NCBI GenBank assembly: GCA_003660235.1
Contig: QGON01000055.1
Location: forward strand, 34,017 to 98,016
Reading direction: 5' to 3'
DNA from: a bacterium endosymbiont of Escarpia laminata
GTDB lineage: Bacteria; Pseudomonadota; Gammaproteobacteria; Chromatiales; Chromatiaceae
Length of the DNA stretch: 64,000 nt
Part shown: positions 23,253-31,940 of the stretch, in pieces
Position numbering within the stretch: the first letter of the stretch is position 1
How the letters are laid out: every line of letters starts with the position of its first letter
Position numbers and translations under genes: made by a program
The notes under the pieces: model-generated
The model's input: only the letters and a program-made list of their open reading frames with translations
What the model was told of the DNA's origin: nothing
Database searches by the model: none

Positions 23253-24535
23253 GATTTTTTCTCCCCACCGACCGCAGCCAGCAAACGTGCCTCGGCCTGT
23301 TTGGCCTGACTCAGGGCCTTCCAGTAGGCGATACGAAAGTTGTTCAATTTGATCTGGGTGCGAACCAAAGTGAGGAAATCCACCTTGTCCACCTGATAAC
23401 CGGCAAGCATGGATGCCACCGCCTGTTCGGTCTGGGGAATGATCCCTTTGAGCAGCAGGCGGGCCTGCTCCCTGCCCTGTGCATAATCTGCCAGGGCACG
23501 TTCCACCTGTTCACGGATCTCGCGCCGGGCATCATCCAGGGCGTAGCGGGCCTCCATCCGTTCACTGTTGCGCTGATCCACCTCACGGTCCTGCTTACTA
23601 CCCTGATAGATCGGCAGGTTGAGGCTGACACCGATGGAGAGAAAATCGCTGCGGGAGGAGCCGTCCGGATTGTTTCCACCACGCAGGCCGTAAGCCCCCT
23701 TGAGGGTGAAATCGGGATAGTTCCCTTTACGTGCCAGCTCCAGTCGCCGATCTGAGGCATCCAGCGCATGCTGTTTCATACTCAGCAGGGGACGCTCAGC
23801 CAAGGCCTGCTGCAGCCACGCATCTGCACCCTCCAGATCCGCCAGCTCAGGGGGATCTATTGGCTCCAGCTCCACCGATGAGCCGCCTGGATGAGCCATC
23901 AGGGCTTGCAGGCGGGCTGCCTCACTGCGACGCATACCCCGCAGGCGCACTGCCCGTTCCAGCTGGCCTGAAAGCTCCACTTGTGCCAGCAGCACATCCT
24001 GCTGCAGTCCCTCACCCACCCGGTATTTGACCTGCACCACCTGGACGAAGGAGCGCAACCGCGACTGGTTGTCCTCTACCGTTGCCAGGGCACGATCCAG
24101 GTAGAAGAGATTCCACCAGCTGCGCCTCACATCGCGGGCCAGCATCAACCGCGCCTCGCGGGCTTTGTCCTGCTTGCCCAAGGCCGCCAAGCGCGTCGCC
24201 TCGGCACGCAACTCAAGCTTGCCGGACCAGGGCAGTTTCTGGCTGATGCCGACCTGAAATTGGGTCATGGCTTCCTGGGTCAGATCAAAACTGTCCAGGG
24301 GAAGATTGGCGGCATTGAAGGACAACACAGGATCAGGCAAGGCGCCAACCTGACTCGGCCGCTGGGCAGCGGCCTCTGCCCTGGCCTGTATCTCAGCAAG
24401 ACCCGGATTACCTTGTAACGCCAGGCTCTCCGCCTGGTCGATCGACAAGGTACCGGCCGCCTGGCTGTTCTGCCAGACCATACCGCACGCAAAGAGAAGG
24501 GCGGCACGCACCCGGCGCTGCGAAAAAGAGAACAT
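23249..24535 (-). CDS. cusC: TolC-family outer-membrane channel of the Cus system
   Basis: 428 residues. Signal peptide to about residue 26 (NSQAAG). It shows the repeated outer-membrane efflux protein layout with long coiled helices (GNPGLAEIQARAEAAAQRPS; ARRSEAARLQAL-like stretches) and small beta segments (FTLKGAYGLRGG, SIGVSLNLPIYQG). As a trimer it would form the exit duct for CusBA. Coupled to the adaptor gene by a 4-base overlap. Slightly shorter than E. coli CusC and without an obvious lipobox Cys, so it is closer to the CzcC-like branch of the family. Function from context: Cu/Ag efflux. Confidence 0.9.
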   Translation of the reverse strand: MFSFSQRRVRAALLFACGMVWQNSQAAGTLSIDQAESLALQGNPGLAEIQARAEAAAQRPSQVGALPDPVLSFNAANLPLDSFDLTQEAMTQFQVGISQKLPWSGKLELRAEATRLAALGKQDKAREARLMLARDVRRSWWNLFYLDRALATVEDNQSRLRSFVQVVQVKYRVGEGLQQDVLLAQVELSGQLERAVRLRGMRRSEAARLQALMAHPGGSSVELEPIDPPELADLEGADAWLQQALAERPLLSMKQHALDASDRRLELARKGNYPDFTLKGAYGLRGGNNPDGSSRSDFLSIGVSLNLPIYQGSKQDREVDQRNSERMEARYALDDARREIREQVERALADYAQGREQARLLLKGIIPQTEQAVASMLAGYQVDKVDFLTLVRTQIKLNNFRIAYWKALSQAKQAEARLLAAVGGEKKS

Positions 24536-24684
24536 TGATGGAAACCTGCTGTTTGATTCGGGATTGGCAGCAGGGGTTTCCTCACCCCAAGCAAATTCGA
24601 GCCGTCCTGGCGGACGCTAAAACATCAGGGGTGGTGGAAAACAGAATGCTGCCTGCTGAAACAGTCGTCAGACAACAGGGGGGA

Positions 24685-25108
24685 TCAGATACGCAGGCAG
24701 CAAAAACTCAGGCGTGGGGGGATTGGAATTAGCGGGGCCGGGAAGGAGAACAGAATCTCATCGCGGGGTGGCCCCCTTACCAGGCGCAGGTCCGACAGAT
24801 CCTTGGAGACCAGAACCGGCTGATCGATGCGTTCGAAGGCCAGGAGATTGGAATCGCGCTGCGGCAGAACCTGCTGCAGATTGAGATGACCTGTGTCACA
24901 ACGACAGAGAGTGTCCGCCATCTTGGGCATCTGGCAATGCGGATCATCACTCATGACCCTATGGGAGTCCTCTCCCATAGGCATGGAATGCTGCCCAAAA
25001 GCCGCCAAGGCACCCTGCCGCCAAGGCACCCTGCCCCCAAGACAACAGCAATACCACCACCAACATCCAGGTGGTCAATCGCAGACTGTTGTCGCGGACA
25101 AATGACAT
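24685..25108 (-). pseudogene. Secreted Cus-operon accessory protein, frameshifted by a 16-bp tandem duplication
   Basis: The frame from the ATG at 25108 gives a signal peptide (MSFVRDNSLRLTTWMLVVVL, then LLSWGQGALAA), but runs out of frame after two tandem copies of a 16-bp unit (25001-25032). Deleting one copy joins it cleanly to the downstream frame: GALAAFGQHSMPMGEDSHRV, a Cys/His segment (DPHCQMPKMADTLCRCDTGH) and the C-terminal FSFPAPLIPIPPRL. The repaired protein would be about 135 residues and periplasmic. Its layout (signal, Cys/His patch, C-terminal PPR) recalls the protein at 34646-35017 beside CopA. It is the first gene before cusC. Function unknown; copper-related by location. Confidence 0.7.
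25001..25032. repeat. Exact 16-bp tandem duplication
   Basis: Two adjacent identical copies of GCCGCCAAGGCACCCT (25001-25016 and 25017-25032). Because 16 is not a multiple of 3 the second copy breaks the reading frame of the gene above. Such slippage lesions are reversible. Confidence 0.9.
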
Positions 25109-25235
25109 CTTAAAACTTCTTACTTCCCAAAGGTTTTCATATGTTCAGTTAAAGACACTACTGGCAATGAATGGTTCCACCGCTGAGTGCTGGATTTGAT
25201 CAGATATCATGGCCAGTCACAAGTCCATTCCATCC

Positions 25236-25937
25236 CTATCGACTGGTGGTCGACTTACCTGACAGATTGATCCGATCTGTCTCTCGACGCCTATGCCATT
25301 TCACCAGCATTGTGACGATGACAGGCACCAGTGTCAGCCCACCCAGTATCAGCGCCGTACCGAGCGCCTGCTCCAGGCTCGAGGTTGTTAACTCACCACC
25401 GAAGTGAGCCAGCAGAAAACTCATGGGAATAAGACCTGCCAGTGTCGCTAATGCAAAACGCCAAGTCTTGATGGACGTCAGACCGGCGCCATAGCTCACC
25501 AAATCAAAGGAGAGAAAAGGTATGAGCCGGGAGATCAGGACCATTCCCATGAGGATATTCTGCGAACCCAGCCAGCCCAACCTCAGGCGCTTGCCGAAAA
25601 GCCGAACCATCAGCTCATAACCCAGCAGGCGGGCAATCCAGAAAGCGCCCATTGCTCCAGTGGCGGCACCAGCCACCACGTAGACTGTCCCCCAAGTATG
25701 CCCATAGGCGGCGCCGGCTGCCAGGGCGATCGGCGCACTGGGGATGGGATTGATAATAATAGCTATCGCCATCAGCGCGATAAGCATGACCGGCCCCCAG
25801 TATCCCAACGCTAAAACCCAGGCTCTCAGGCGATCGACATCCATGACGATAGCCACTATCCCCATCTCCCTTAGCAGATAGTAGGCAGAGACAAGAACCG
25901 ACACAAAAAGCCCAAGCAAAAGGATTCGTCGAACCAT
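25236..25937 (-). CDS. TVP38/TMEM64 (DedA-superfamily) membrane protein
   Basis: 233 residues from the ATG at 25937; the ribosome site is weak and the true start could be slightly upstream. Helices near 5-22, 44-75, 82-105, 126-150, 160-180 and 196-215. The signature core is INPIPSAPIALAAGAAYGHT and the re-entrant FLSFDLVSYGAGLTSIKTW, both standard for TVP38/TMEM64. Members of this superfamily are linked to lipid scrambling or transport and envelope homeostasis; some bacterial homologues sit beside selenite- or mercury-related genes. A second copy is at 59155-59844. It lies 58 bases downstream of an HMA-like gene on the same strand. Confidence 0.88.
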   Translation of the reverse strand: MVRRILLLGLFVSVLVSAYYLLREMGIVAIVMDVDRLRAWVLALGYWGPVMLIALMAIAIIINPIPSAPIALAAGAAYGHTWGTVYVVAGAATGAMGAFWIARLLGYELMVRLFGKRLRLGWLGSQNILMGMVLISRLIPFLSFDLVSYGAGLTSIKTWRFALATLAGLIPMSFLLAHFGGELTTSSLEQALGTALILGGLTLVPVIVTMLVKWHRRRETDRINLSGKSTTSR

Positions 25938-25995
25938 GGAGCTTACCCGGCCATCTTTCGTGACAGATACGAACAGAGAAACATCACCTCTCCTT

Positions 25996-26349
25996 CTACT
26001 TGGGCGGCTTATTGCAACAGGCAGGGGGCGGCGCTTTTGCATTGTCTCTGGCGTTGGTATCGGAAAATTGAAACCAATTACCCTTGAACCGGCTCCACCA
26101 ATTATCCAATGGCGGAAAACCGGTGTTTTCCAGCACATCCACAATCACCTGGTAGGCCGATTGAGTGGCATCGTAACGCACAATGACCTGATGTTTTTCC
26201 ACATCCGCGGCCACCTTACAAACTCCCGGCAGAACACTGACTGCACGTTCCACTGCCATCGCATCAGCAGCATGCACCAGTGCCGGTATTTTAATCCTGT
26301 GCCTGACTTCCCAGGTGCCTACAGGTTTCAAGGAATCTTGCGTTTTCAT
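25996..26349 (-). CDS. HMA-like fold protein without CxxC, with a C-terminal CC
   Basis: 117 residues, cytoplasmic (no signal). About 14-75 has the beta-alpha-beta-beta-alpha-beta pattern of an HMA domain (HRIKIPALVHAADAMAVERA, LPGVCKVAADVEKHQVIVRY, VIVDVLENTGFP). The metal loop is PALVHAADAM with no cysteines. The remaining cysteines are one in PGVCKV and a vicinal pair at the C-terminus (PPPACCNKPP). The usual soft-metal site is therefore lost or moved. It may be a scaffold, or bind metal through the C-terminal CC. It precedes the TVP38 gene on the same strand and follows a SHOCT-protein gene across a repeat element. Confidence 0.7.
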   Translation of the reverse strand: MKTQDSLKPVGTWEVRHRIKIPALVHAADAMAVERAVSVLPGVCKVAADVEKHQVIVRYDATQSAYQVIVDVLENTGFPPLDNWWSRFKGNWFQFSDTNARDNAKAPPPACCNKPPK

Positions 26350-26440
26350 CTTTCTCTCCAGCCTTTGCTTAACCAGGTGGGTTGGGGTAGGTGCACATCA
26401 CCACCAAAATCAGTCATTTCCGCCAAAGCCAAGTGTGCGA

Positions 26441-26551
26441 CGTAACCCAACATTTTCCGCAATTTCAAGCTCAGCTGTTGGGTTACGATGCGCTCAAACA
26501 GAGTCGACAAGTGTCAAGCATGGTGTTATTGCGCATCTAATCCAACCTACG
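26441..26551. repeat. Compound REP-like element
   Basis: CGTAACCCAACA (26441-26452) and TGTTGGGTTACG (26476-26487) form a perfect 12-bp inverted repeat. A third arm GCGCATCTAATCCAACCTACG (26531-26551) pairs with the second. It has the same build as the element at 18496-18568. Confidence 0.55.
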
Positions 26552-26568
26552 TTTTTTCAACAACAGGG

Positions 26569-26793
26569 TTAACCACCCAGATCCTTGCGCTTCTGCTCAA
26601 ACTCCTCTTGATCGATCTCACCCTTTGCGTAGCGCTCCTTCAGGATGTCGACTGCAGACTTCTGCTTTTCCGGTGGATTTCCACTACTTCCCCCAGCCGC
26701 CTTTACTGCCCACACGATCGCAATGATCAAAAGGATCCAAAACAGCCACATAAAACCACCACCGAACCCCATACCAAAACCGTTTCCCATCAT
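26569..26793 (-). CDS. Small membrane protein with SHOCT domain
   Basis: 74 residues. A Gly/Met-rich start (MMGNGFGMGFGGG), one membrane helix (FMWLFWILLIIAIVWAV, about 14-30), then a C-terminal SHOCT domain: DILKERYAKGEIDQEEFEQK. SHOCT is a short helical module found at the ends of many small membrane proteins, thought to mediate oligomerisation. Such genes recur in copper and silver resistance clusters. It lies 14 bases after the P-type ATPase gene on the same strand and is probably co-transcribed with it. No catalytic function is suggested. Confidence 0.85.
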   Translation of the reverse strand: MMGNGFGMGFGGGFMWLFWILLIIAIVWAVKAAGGSSGNPPEKQKSAVDILKERYAKGEIDQEEFEQKRKDLGG

Positions 26794-26807
26794 GCTGAGT
26801 CTCCTGA

Positions 26808-29342
26808 TTAAATCTCTACACGTTTGAGCCTGAGTGCATTGGTGATCACAGACACTGAACTGAAGCTCATGGCAGCGGCAGCGAGTATTGGTGAGAGCAA
26901 CAGACCAAAAACGGGATAAAGTACACCGGCTGCCACCGGCACACCGAGAGAGTTGTAGATAAAGGCGAAGAAGAGGTTTTGCCGGATGTTGCGCATGGTC
27001 GCCCGGCTCAACCGCCTGGCCCGCACGATGCCGCGCAGGTCACCCTTCAGGGTCACACCGGCACTCTCCATCGCCACATCGGTGCCGGTGCCCATGGCGA
27101 TGCCAACATGGGATTGCGCCAGGGCCGGGGCATCGTTAATGCCATCACCCGCCATTGCGACCGTATGGCCCTCCGCCTGAAGTCTCCTGACGATTTCGGC
27201 CTTCTGATCCGGCAACACCTCTGCCTCAACCCGGTCAATACCGAGCTTTTCGGCTACAGCCTGAGCGGTGGTGTAATTGTCACCCGTCAGCATGACCACT
27301 TTTACGCCCTCGGCATGCAGATCACGAATAGCCTGTGGTGTAGATGCCTTGATGGGATCAGCCACCCCGATCAGCCCGGCACTCTTGCCATCTATCGCCA
27401 CGAACATGACAGTCTGGCCTTGTGCGCGCCCGGATTCTGCCTCTGCGGGTAACTCACCCGGATCGATTGATAGCGTCTCTATCAATTTGAGATTGCCAAG
27501 CGCCACCGCTCGTCCATCAATGTTGCCGCGAACGCCCTGGCCGGTGATCGATTCGAACCGGTCAGTGGACACTAATTTAACGCCTCTCTCCTCGGCACCA
27601 CGGACAATAGCTTCCGCCAGCGGGTGTTCGCTGGCTCGCTCAAGGCTGGCGGCAAGACGCAGCACCTCATCTTCCTTGAAGCCCTGATTGACATGAACGG
27701 AAACCAACTGCGGTCTCCCCTCGGTCAGGGTGCCGGTCTTGTCCACCACCAGGGTGTCGACCTTCTCCATAATCTCCAACGCCTCGGCGTTCTTGATCAA
27801 TACGCCCATGGTCGCCCCCTTGCCGGTACCGACCATGATCGACATGGGTGTCGCCAGACCCAATGCACAAGGGCAGGCGATGATCAGCACGGCCACGGCA
27901 TTGATCACGGCGTGGGCCAAGCGCGGCTCCGGCCCAAAGAAGCCCCAGACAATCAGTGTGAGCACCGCAATCAACACCACCGCCGGCACGAACCAGCCGG
28001 CAACGATATCGGCCAACTTCTGGATCGGCGCCCGTGAACGTTGGGCCTCGCTGACCATGCGTACGATCTGCGCCAACAGAGTATCGCTCCCCACCTTCTC
28101 GGCCCGCATCAGCAGGCTGCCAGTTCCATTCACCGTTGCTCCGATCAGGGATTCACCCGCAGCCTTTTCAACGGGGATCGGTTCGCCGGTAACCATCGAC
28201 TCATCAACCGCGCTGCTGCCATCCGTGACCACGCCGTCCACAGGCACCTTCTCCCCAGGGCGGACGCGCAAAATATCGCCGGGCATGACCTGCTCCAGCG
28301 GAATGTCATCTTCGGTGTCATCGGCACGGACGATACGTGCTGTGTTGGGGGCCAGCCCCAGCAGCAGCTTGATGGCTGCATTGGTTTGACTACGGGCACG
28401 CAGCTCCAACACCTGGCCCAGCAGCACCAGGGCCGTGATCACCGCTGCCGCCTCGAAATAGACGGGAACCGTTCCACCCTCATGCAACATGTTGGGCGGA
28501 AAGATGCCGGGAAACAGCAGCGCCACGACGCTGTAGCTCCAGGCCACTCCCACACCCAGCCCGATCAGGGTAAACATGTTGAGATTTCGGCTCACCAGCG
28601 ACTGCCAGCCGCGCACGAAGAAGGGCCAGCCACCCCACAGGACCACGGGCGTGGCCAGAGTGAACTCGATCCATTGCACCGTCTTCATAGACAAGCCACC
28701 TGGCAACCAGCTGGGTACGAGATCAGCCACCATGGCCAGCAGAAAGACCGGCAGGGCCAACACCACGCTCAGCCAGAAGCGCCGACTCATGTCGATCAGC
28801 TCGGCATTTTTCTCCTCCACCTCAACAGTACGCGGCTCCAACGCCATACCGCACTTGGGACAGGGGCCTGGGTGGTCCATCTGGATCTCCGGATGCATGG
28901 GGCAGGTATATACGGCACCAGCGACAGGCGTGTGATCAACATCCTTCGCCGGATGATCATGCTCACAGCTGTGGCAGCTATCGGCATGGGCTTGTGCCTG
29001 GTCAGCAACCGAGTCAATCTCCTTGTCATTCAGATAGAGGGAGGTATCCTTTGCAAACTTCTTCTCGCAGTGTTCACTGCAGAAGTAATATTCAACGTCG
29101 CCATGTTGGAAATGGTAGGCACTCTCCTGACTCACCTCCATGCCACAAACAGGATCGGCATCCTTTACAGGCTTCAGGTAGTGCTCGGGCTGGGTGCGAA
29201 ACTTGTCAAGACAGGAATCGCTGCAGAACCCATATTCGATATGGTCATAGAGGTAACGGTGAGGACTCTCGGGATTGACATCCATGCCACAGACCGGATC
29301 GACACCGTTCCATGATTCAATTTTCTTTGCCGGGTGTCCCAT
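26808..29342 (-). CDS. copA: P1B-type heavy-metal ATPase with two YHS domains (CopA-like)
   Basis: 844 residues from the ATG at 29342, chosen for its strong AAGGAGG site. In order: YHS domain 1 ([20 protein letters not shown]), YHS domain 2 ([20 protein letters not shown]), a His/Cys linker ([11 protein letters not shown]), a heavy-metal-binding domain ([18 protein letters not shown]), then eight helices with CPCALG in the metal path, the phosphorylation site DKTGTL, HP in SEHPLA, and [10 protein letters not shown]. It lacks classical GMTCxxC domains. It belongs to the Cu(I)/Ag(I) exporting P1B-1 group by CPC and by the C-terminal [15 protein letters not shown]. The upstream MerR gene is 10 bases away, so both come from one metal-induced promoter. 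Two YHS domains are unusual. Confidence 0.93.
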   Translation of the reverse strand: MGHPAKKIESWNGVDPVCGMDVNPESPHRYLYDHIEYGFCSDSCLDKFRTQPEHYLKPVKDADPVCGMEVSQESAYHFQHGDVEYYFCSEHCEKKFAKDTSLYLNDKEIDSVADQAQAHADSCHSCEHDHPAKDVDHTPVAGAVYTCPMHPEIQMDHPGPCPKCGMALEPRTVEVEEKNAELIDMSRRFWLSVVLALPVFLLAMVADLVPSWLPGGLSMKTVQWIEFTLATPVVLWGGWPFFVRGWQSLVSRNLNMFTLIGLGVGVAWSYSVVALLFPGIFPPNMLHEGGTVPVYFEAAAVITALVLLGQVLELRARSQTNAAIKLLLGLAPNTARIVRADDTEDDIPLEQVMPGDILRVRPGEKVPVDGVVTDGSSAVDESMVTGEPIPVEKAAGESLIGATVNGTGSLLMRAEKVGSDTLLAQIVRMVSEAQRSRAPIQKLADIVAGWFVPAVVLIAVLTLIVWGFFGPEPRLAHAVINAVAVLIIACPCALGLATPMSIMVGTGKGATMGVLIKNAEALEIMEKVDTLVVDKTGTLTEGRPQLVSVHVNQGFKEDEVLRLAASLERASEHPLAEAIVRGAEERGVKLVSTDRFESITGQGVRGNIDGRAVALGNLKLIETLSIDPGELPAEAESGRAQGQTVMFVAIDGKSAGLIGVADPIKASTPQAIRDLHAEGVKVVMLTGDNYTTAQAVAEKLGIDRVEAEVLPDQKAEIVRRLQAEGHTVAMAGDGINDAPALAQSHVGIAMGTGTDVAMESAGVTLKGDLRGIVRARRLSRATMRNIRQNLFFAFIYNSLGVPVAAGVLYPVFGLLLSPILAAAAMSFSSVSVITNALRLKRVEI

Positions 29343-29352
29343 TGTTGCCTCC

Positions 29353-29787
29353 TTAGGTCTCAGTGTGGCAGTGGCCTTCACTGCCTTCGACCGACTCGAT
29401 GAGATGACAGACACTATTGCCATCAGGTATTCCGTCAGGCATGAGATCCCACTGCTCAAGCGCCTGCTCCATACGCTCCTGCAGATTCATCATCTCCTCG
29501 ATCTTGGCACGGTTCTCATGAATACGATGCTGGATGATCTTTCGTACATCGTCACAAGGCGACTCACCCAGCTCTGCATGCTGGGTGATCTGTTTGATCT
29601 CGTTCAAAGTAAAACCAAGATGCTTGGCCATACGGATAAATCGCAACCGAGACGCATCGTTTGACGTGAAGAGGCGATAGCCGTTCTCCTGCTGTGCGGC
29701 AGGCTGGATCAGACCAATGCGCAGGTAGTAACGCACCACATGGGCCGGCGTATCACTCTCTAATGCAAGTTCGTTGACTGTGAACAT
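29353..29787 (-). CDS. MerR-family metal-responsive activator
   Basis: 144 residues. Winged helix at 1-70 (start [20 protein letters not shown], recognition to [10 protein letters not shown]). A long dimerisation helix contains a Cys at its start ([12 protein letters not shown], equivalent to ZntR Cys79). The C-terminal metal loop is [20 protein letters not shown] with two Cys and two His. The pattern is closer to the Zn/Cd/Pb-sensing branch (ZntR, CadR, PbrR) than to CueR, whose loop is shorter. It heads an operon with the CopA-like ATPase and binds, by inference, the 20-base-spacer promoter just upstream. The mismatch between sensor branch and ATPase branch leaves the inducer uncertain. Confidence 0.88.
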   Translation of the reverse strand: MFTVNELALESDTPAHVVRYYLRIGLIQPAAQQENGYRLFTSNDASRLRFIRMAKHLGFTLNEIKQITQHAELGESPCDDVRKIIQHRIHENRAKIEEMMNLQERMEQALEQWDLMPDGIPDGNSVCHLIESVEGSEGHCHTET

Positions 29788-29838
29788 GAGTTCAATCCTC
29801 CTGCCAGCCGCTGATTGGTAACCAACGGGTCTGTATTA

Positions 29839-29870
29839 AGCCTACAACCTGTGCGTTACACACAGGTCAA
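29839..29870 (-). promoter_or_regulatory. MerR-family promoter/operator of the merR-copA operon
   Basis: Minus-strand -35 TTGACC (29865-29870) and -10 TAGGCT (29839-29844) are 20 bases apart, as in ZntR-type promoters. The spacer region holds a perfect dyad ACCTGTG-N7-CACAGGT (29847-29867). The predicted leader is ~45 bases to the regulator gene. Confidence 0.78.
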
Positions 29871-29894
29871 GGGTATTTTTCCCCTGCCCAGCAT

Positions 29895-30296
29895 TTACTC
29901 CATAACGCTCCCCCCCATCGCCTTGCGTACACGAAGGAGACGGGAACGCACCTCTTTCGCAAGATCGGCCACCTCGTCCCGGTCAACCAGATTCAGCACT
30001 GCCTCCGGATCCATGAAGGCAACGACAATCGTTCCGTCCTCCTCTTCACGGATCACTACGTTGCACGGCAACAGCAGGCCGATATCAGGCTCGGCGTCGA
30101 TGGCCTGATTTGCCAGGGTTGGGTTGCAAGCGCCAAGGATCTTGTAGGGACGCTTCTCCAACCCGAGTTTTTTCTTCAAGGTGGCCTGGACGTCGATCTC
30201 GGTCAGAACTCCAAACCCTTCCTCTTTCAAGGCCGCAGTCACCTGTTGCTCGATCTGATCCATTTCGCCCTGGAGCCTGGTTGCAAAGCTATACAT
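29895..30296 (-). CDS. DUF302 domain protein
   Basis: 133 residues from the ATG at 30296 (GAGG 9 bases upstream; an ATG five codons earlier has no site). The DUF302 core is seen in order: ALKEEGFGVLTEIDVQATLK, LGACNPTLANQAID, IGLLLPCNVVIREEEDG, VVAFMDPEAVLNLV. There is no signal peptide, so it is cytoplasmic. The domain is very common beside copper, sulfide and heme genes. A role in heme or metal binding has been proposed for some members, but no reaction is established. It follows the DUF4399 gene closely on the same strand. Confidence 0.9.
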   Translation of the reverse strand: MYSFATRLQGEMDQIEQQVTAALKEEGFGVLTEIDVQATLKKKLGLEKRPYKILGACNPTLANQAIDAEPDIGLLLPCNVVIREEEDGTIVVAFMDPEAVLNLVDRDEVADLAKEVRSRLLRVRKAMGGSVME

Positions 30297-30313
30297 GCTT
30301 CTTTTCCTCATGA

Positions 30314-30757
30314 TTAATTGACAGTTATGGTGATTTTTTCCGAGATCAAAGGTGGGTCCTGTGGTTCATGCTGCTCATCACCCAACAATAACTGCAGCGT
30401 GTGTCTGCCAGATGGCAGTTTCAGCATGACCCCGGTCTCACCCCGGTCGAAGTGGATATGGTGAGGATCCCGGGGAATGGCTTCATCCATATCCGGCAAC
30501 TGCTCCACATCCACCAGAAGATGGTGATGGCCAGCAGTATGCCGACGCTTGCCCTTGGTCCCGGCAGGGGTTATACCGAAACCCTTGATGCCGAATTTCA
30601 CTTTAAACGGGCTTTTCACCACCTCGCCATCCTCAAGATCAACAAAATAGACCTTTGCCTCTTCCGGTGGCGAGTGCGCCCCCGAGATGGGTGTCGCCAG
30701 CAGCAGTGCCATTGCCAGAACGGGTGTGATGGCGGAAACAAGCCTCTTCTTAATCAT
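30314..30757 (-). CDS. Secreted DUF4399 protein
   Basis: 147 residues. Signal peptide to about residue 27 (PISGAHS). The domain shows the DUF4399 hallmarks: FGIKGFGITPAGTKG, TAGHHHLLVDVEQLPD, DPHHIHFDRGETG, and GRHTLQLLLGDEQHEP. Many conserved histidines (GHHHLL, HHIHF) make metal binding plausible, but no function is proven. It lies between the DUF411 and DUF302 genes on the same strand with 9-17 base gaps, so the three are one transcript. Periplasmic location is firm from the signal peptide. Confidence 0.92.
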   Translation of the reverse strand: MIKKRLVSAITPVLAMALLLATPISGAHSPPEEAKVYFVDLEDGEVVKSPFKVKFGIKGFGITPAGTKGKRRHTAGHHHLLVDVEQLPDMDEAIPRDPHHIHFDRGETGVMLKLPSGRHTLQLLLGDEQHEPQDPPLISEKITITVN

Positions 30758-30766
30758 CTCTATCTC

Positions 30767-31261
30767 CTACTGGTTCCGGCTGGCATAGACGGTGGTTTTC
30801 CCGTTTTCCTGGATGGTCACAATGTTATATGGATCTTTCCTCGGCCCTTCCATGCCTGGCGAACCCATGGGCATGCCGGGTACGGCAAGACCCTTGATCG
30901 GTGGTTTCTCTTTCAACAGGCGGGCAACCACATCCGCAGGCACGTGCCCCTCAATGATATATCCCCCGACCTTGGCGGTATGACAGGATTGCATGTTGCG
31001 CGGCACGCCAAGCTCTGTTTTGATCGAACTCATATTGCGCTGGTTGTGTACCTCCACGGTATAGCCATTCTCTTTCATATGACTGACCCAATCCTTGCAG
31101 CAACCGCAGGTCGGACTTTTGTAGACCACTACATCAGCCGCCTCAGCAGGTTGCTGACTGAACAGTACGCCACCCGCAACCAGCGCGATCCCGGTCAGCA
31201 ACCAGGCGGCCAGTTTTCCGTAAACGGGTGATTTCTTCGATGTCTCAATTTTCTTTGTCAT
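30767..31261 (-). CDS. Secreted DUF411 metal-binding protein
   Basis: 164 residues. A basic N-terminus and a membrane segment or signal (about 16-42, ending AEAA) precede the DUF411 domain: VVVYKSPTCGCCKDWVSHMK with the CGCC motif, then MQSCHTAKVGGYIIEGHVPA and GLAVPGMPMGSPGME. DUF411 proteins have a thioredoxin-like look and occur in copper and silver resistance loci; the Cys and Met motifs suggest Cu(I) binding or reduction. It follows a cytochrome lipoprotein gene by 26 bases and precedes DUF4399 by 9. Function is inferred from location and motifs. Confidence 0.92.
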   Translation of the reverse strand: MTKKIETSKKSPVYGKLAAWLLTGIALVAGGVLFSQQPAEAADVVVYKSPTCGCCKDWVSHMKENGYTVEVHNQRNMSSIKTELGVPRNMQSCHTAKVGGYIIEGHVPADVVARLLKEKPPIKGLAVPGMPMGSPGMEGPRKDPYNIVTIQENGKTTVYASRNQ

Positions 31262-31287
31262 GATTTTTCTCTCTAATTTCGTAGGGG

Positions 31288-31794
31288 TCAGCCTTTCTTG
31301 ATTGGCTGCATGGGTTTGCCGGACTGAGCATTCCGCTCATGCCATACACGGTATATCTCATCGGACCAGTGGGTCTGAACCCAGGCCAGGATGTCATTGA
31401 TCTGTTGATCATTCAGCTTGCTGGCGAATTCAGGCATGGTCCCGCCCAAAGGAATACCGCCCCGTTGCACGGTTCGATGCAATACGGATAGCGGATGGTG
31501 CCAGGTGTGGGCAGCGCCATTGAGCGGCGGCGGTGGGTATTTACCGTCAGCCAAGGGTTCTTTCCAGTTCGGCGTACCTGATGCATCCGGCATATGACAA
31601 CTGGCACAATGGGTCTGGAACAGGGCATCGCCTCTTGCGACCTGCTGCTGGTTGTACCAACGCTGAACGGACGAAGACACTGACGGCGAAACAACCGGTT
31701 TATCAATGCTGGCCGCTGCACCTTGCTGCTCGCTGCAACCGGCCAATACAACCAGACCCATCAATGGCCACAGGCTCAACAATCTTCTCTTCAT
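31288..31794 (-). CDS. Cytochrome c lipoprotein (copper cluster)
   Basis: 168 residues. The lipobox LAGC puts the anchoring Cys at about 20. The heme motif is CASCHM (about 63-68) after GDALFQTH, and the distal Met is in GGTMPEFASKLND. A PPPPLNGAAHTWHH segment resembles the BNR-cytochrome protein (PALDGSAHAWHHTDE). So the two cytochromes share a subtype and probably a partner. It lies in the minus-strand series between the copB gene and DUF411. It could accept electrons from the CopA-type oxidase or another periplasmic enzyme. The link to copper is by neighbourhood. Confidence 0.88.
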   Translation of the reverse strand: MKRRLLSLWPLMGLVVLAGCSEQQGAAASIDKPVVSPSVSSSVQRWYNQQQVARGDALFQTHCASCHMPDASGTPNWKEPLADGKYPPPPLNGAAHTWHHPLSVLHRTVQRGGIPLGGTMPEFASKLNDQQINDILAWVQTHWSDEIYRVWHERNAQSGKPMQPIKKG

Positions 31795-31825
31795 TATGTA
31801 TTCGCTCCATTTCGAACAGTATTTG

Positions 31826-31913
31826 TGTAGGATGCTGGTGAGGAACGAACCGCATCGACGGCGTCATTGACCAACCCAACAGATGCGGTTCGCAAGCTCA
31901 CCAGCATCCTACA
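31826..31913. repeat. Long hairpin intergenic repeat
   Basis: AGGATGCTGGTGAG near 31829 pairs with CTCACCAGCATCCT near 31897, and inner arms GAACCGCATC / GATGCGGTTC pair too. The whole 88 bases fold into one long stem with a loop. This build is a known type of dispersed intergenic repeat in gammaproteobacteria. It separates the copB and cytochrome genes. Confidence 0.6.
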
Positions 31914-31940
31914 TTTTCCGAGATGTTTTGAAGCCAAAGG

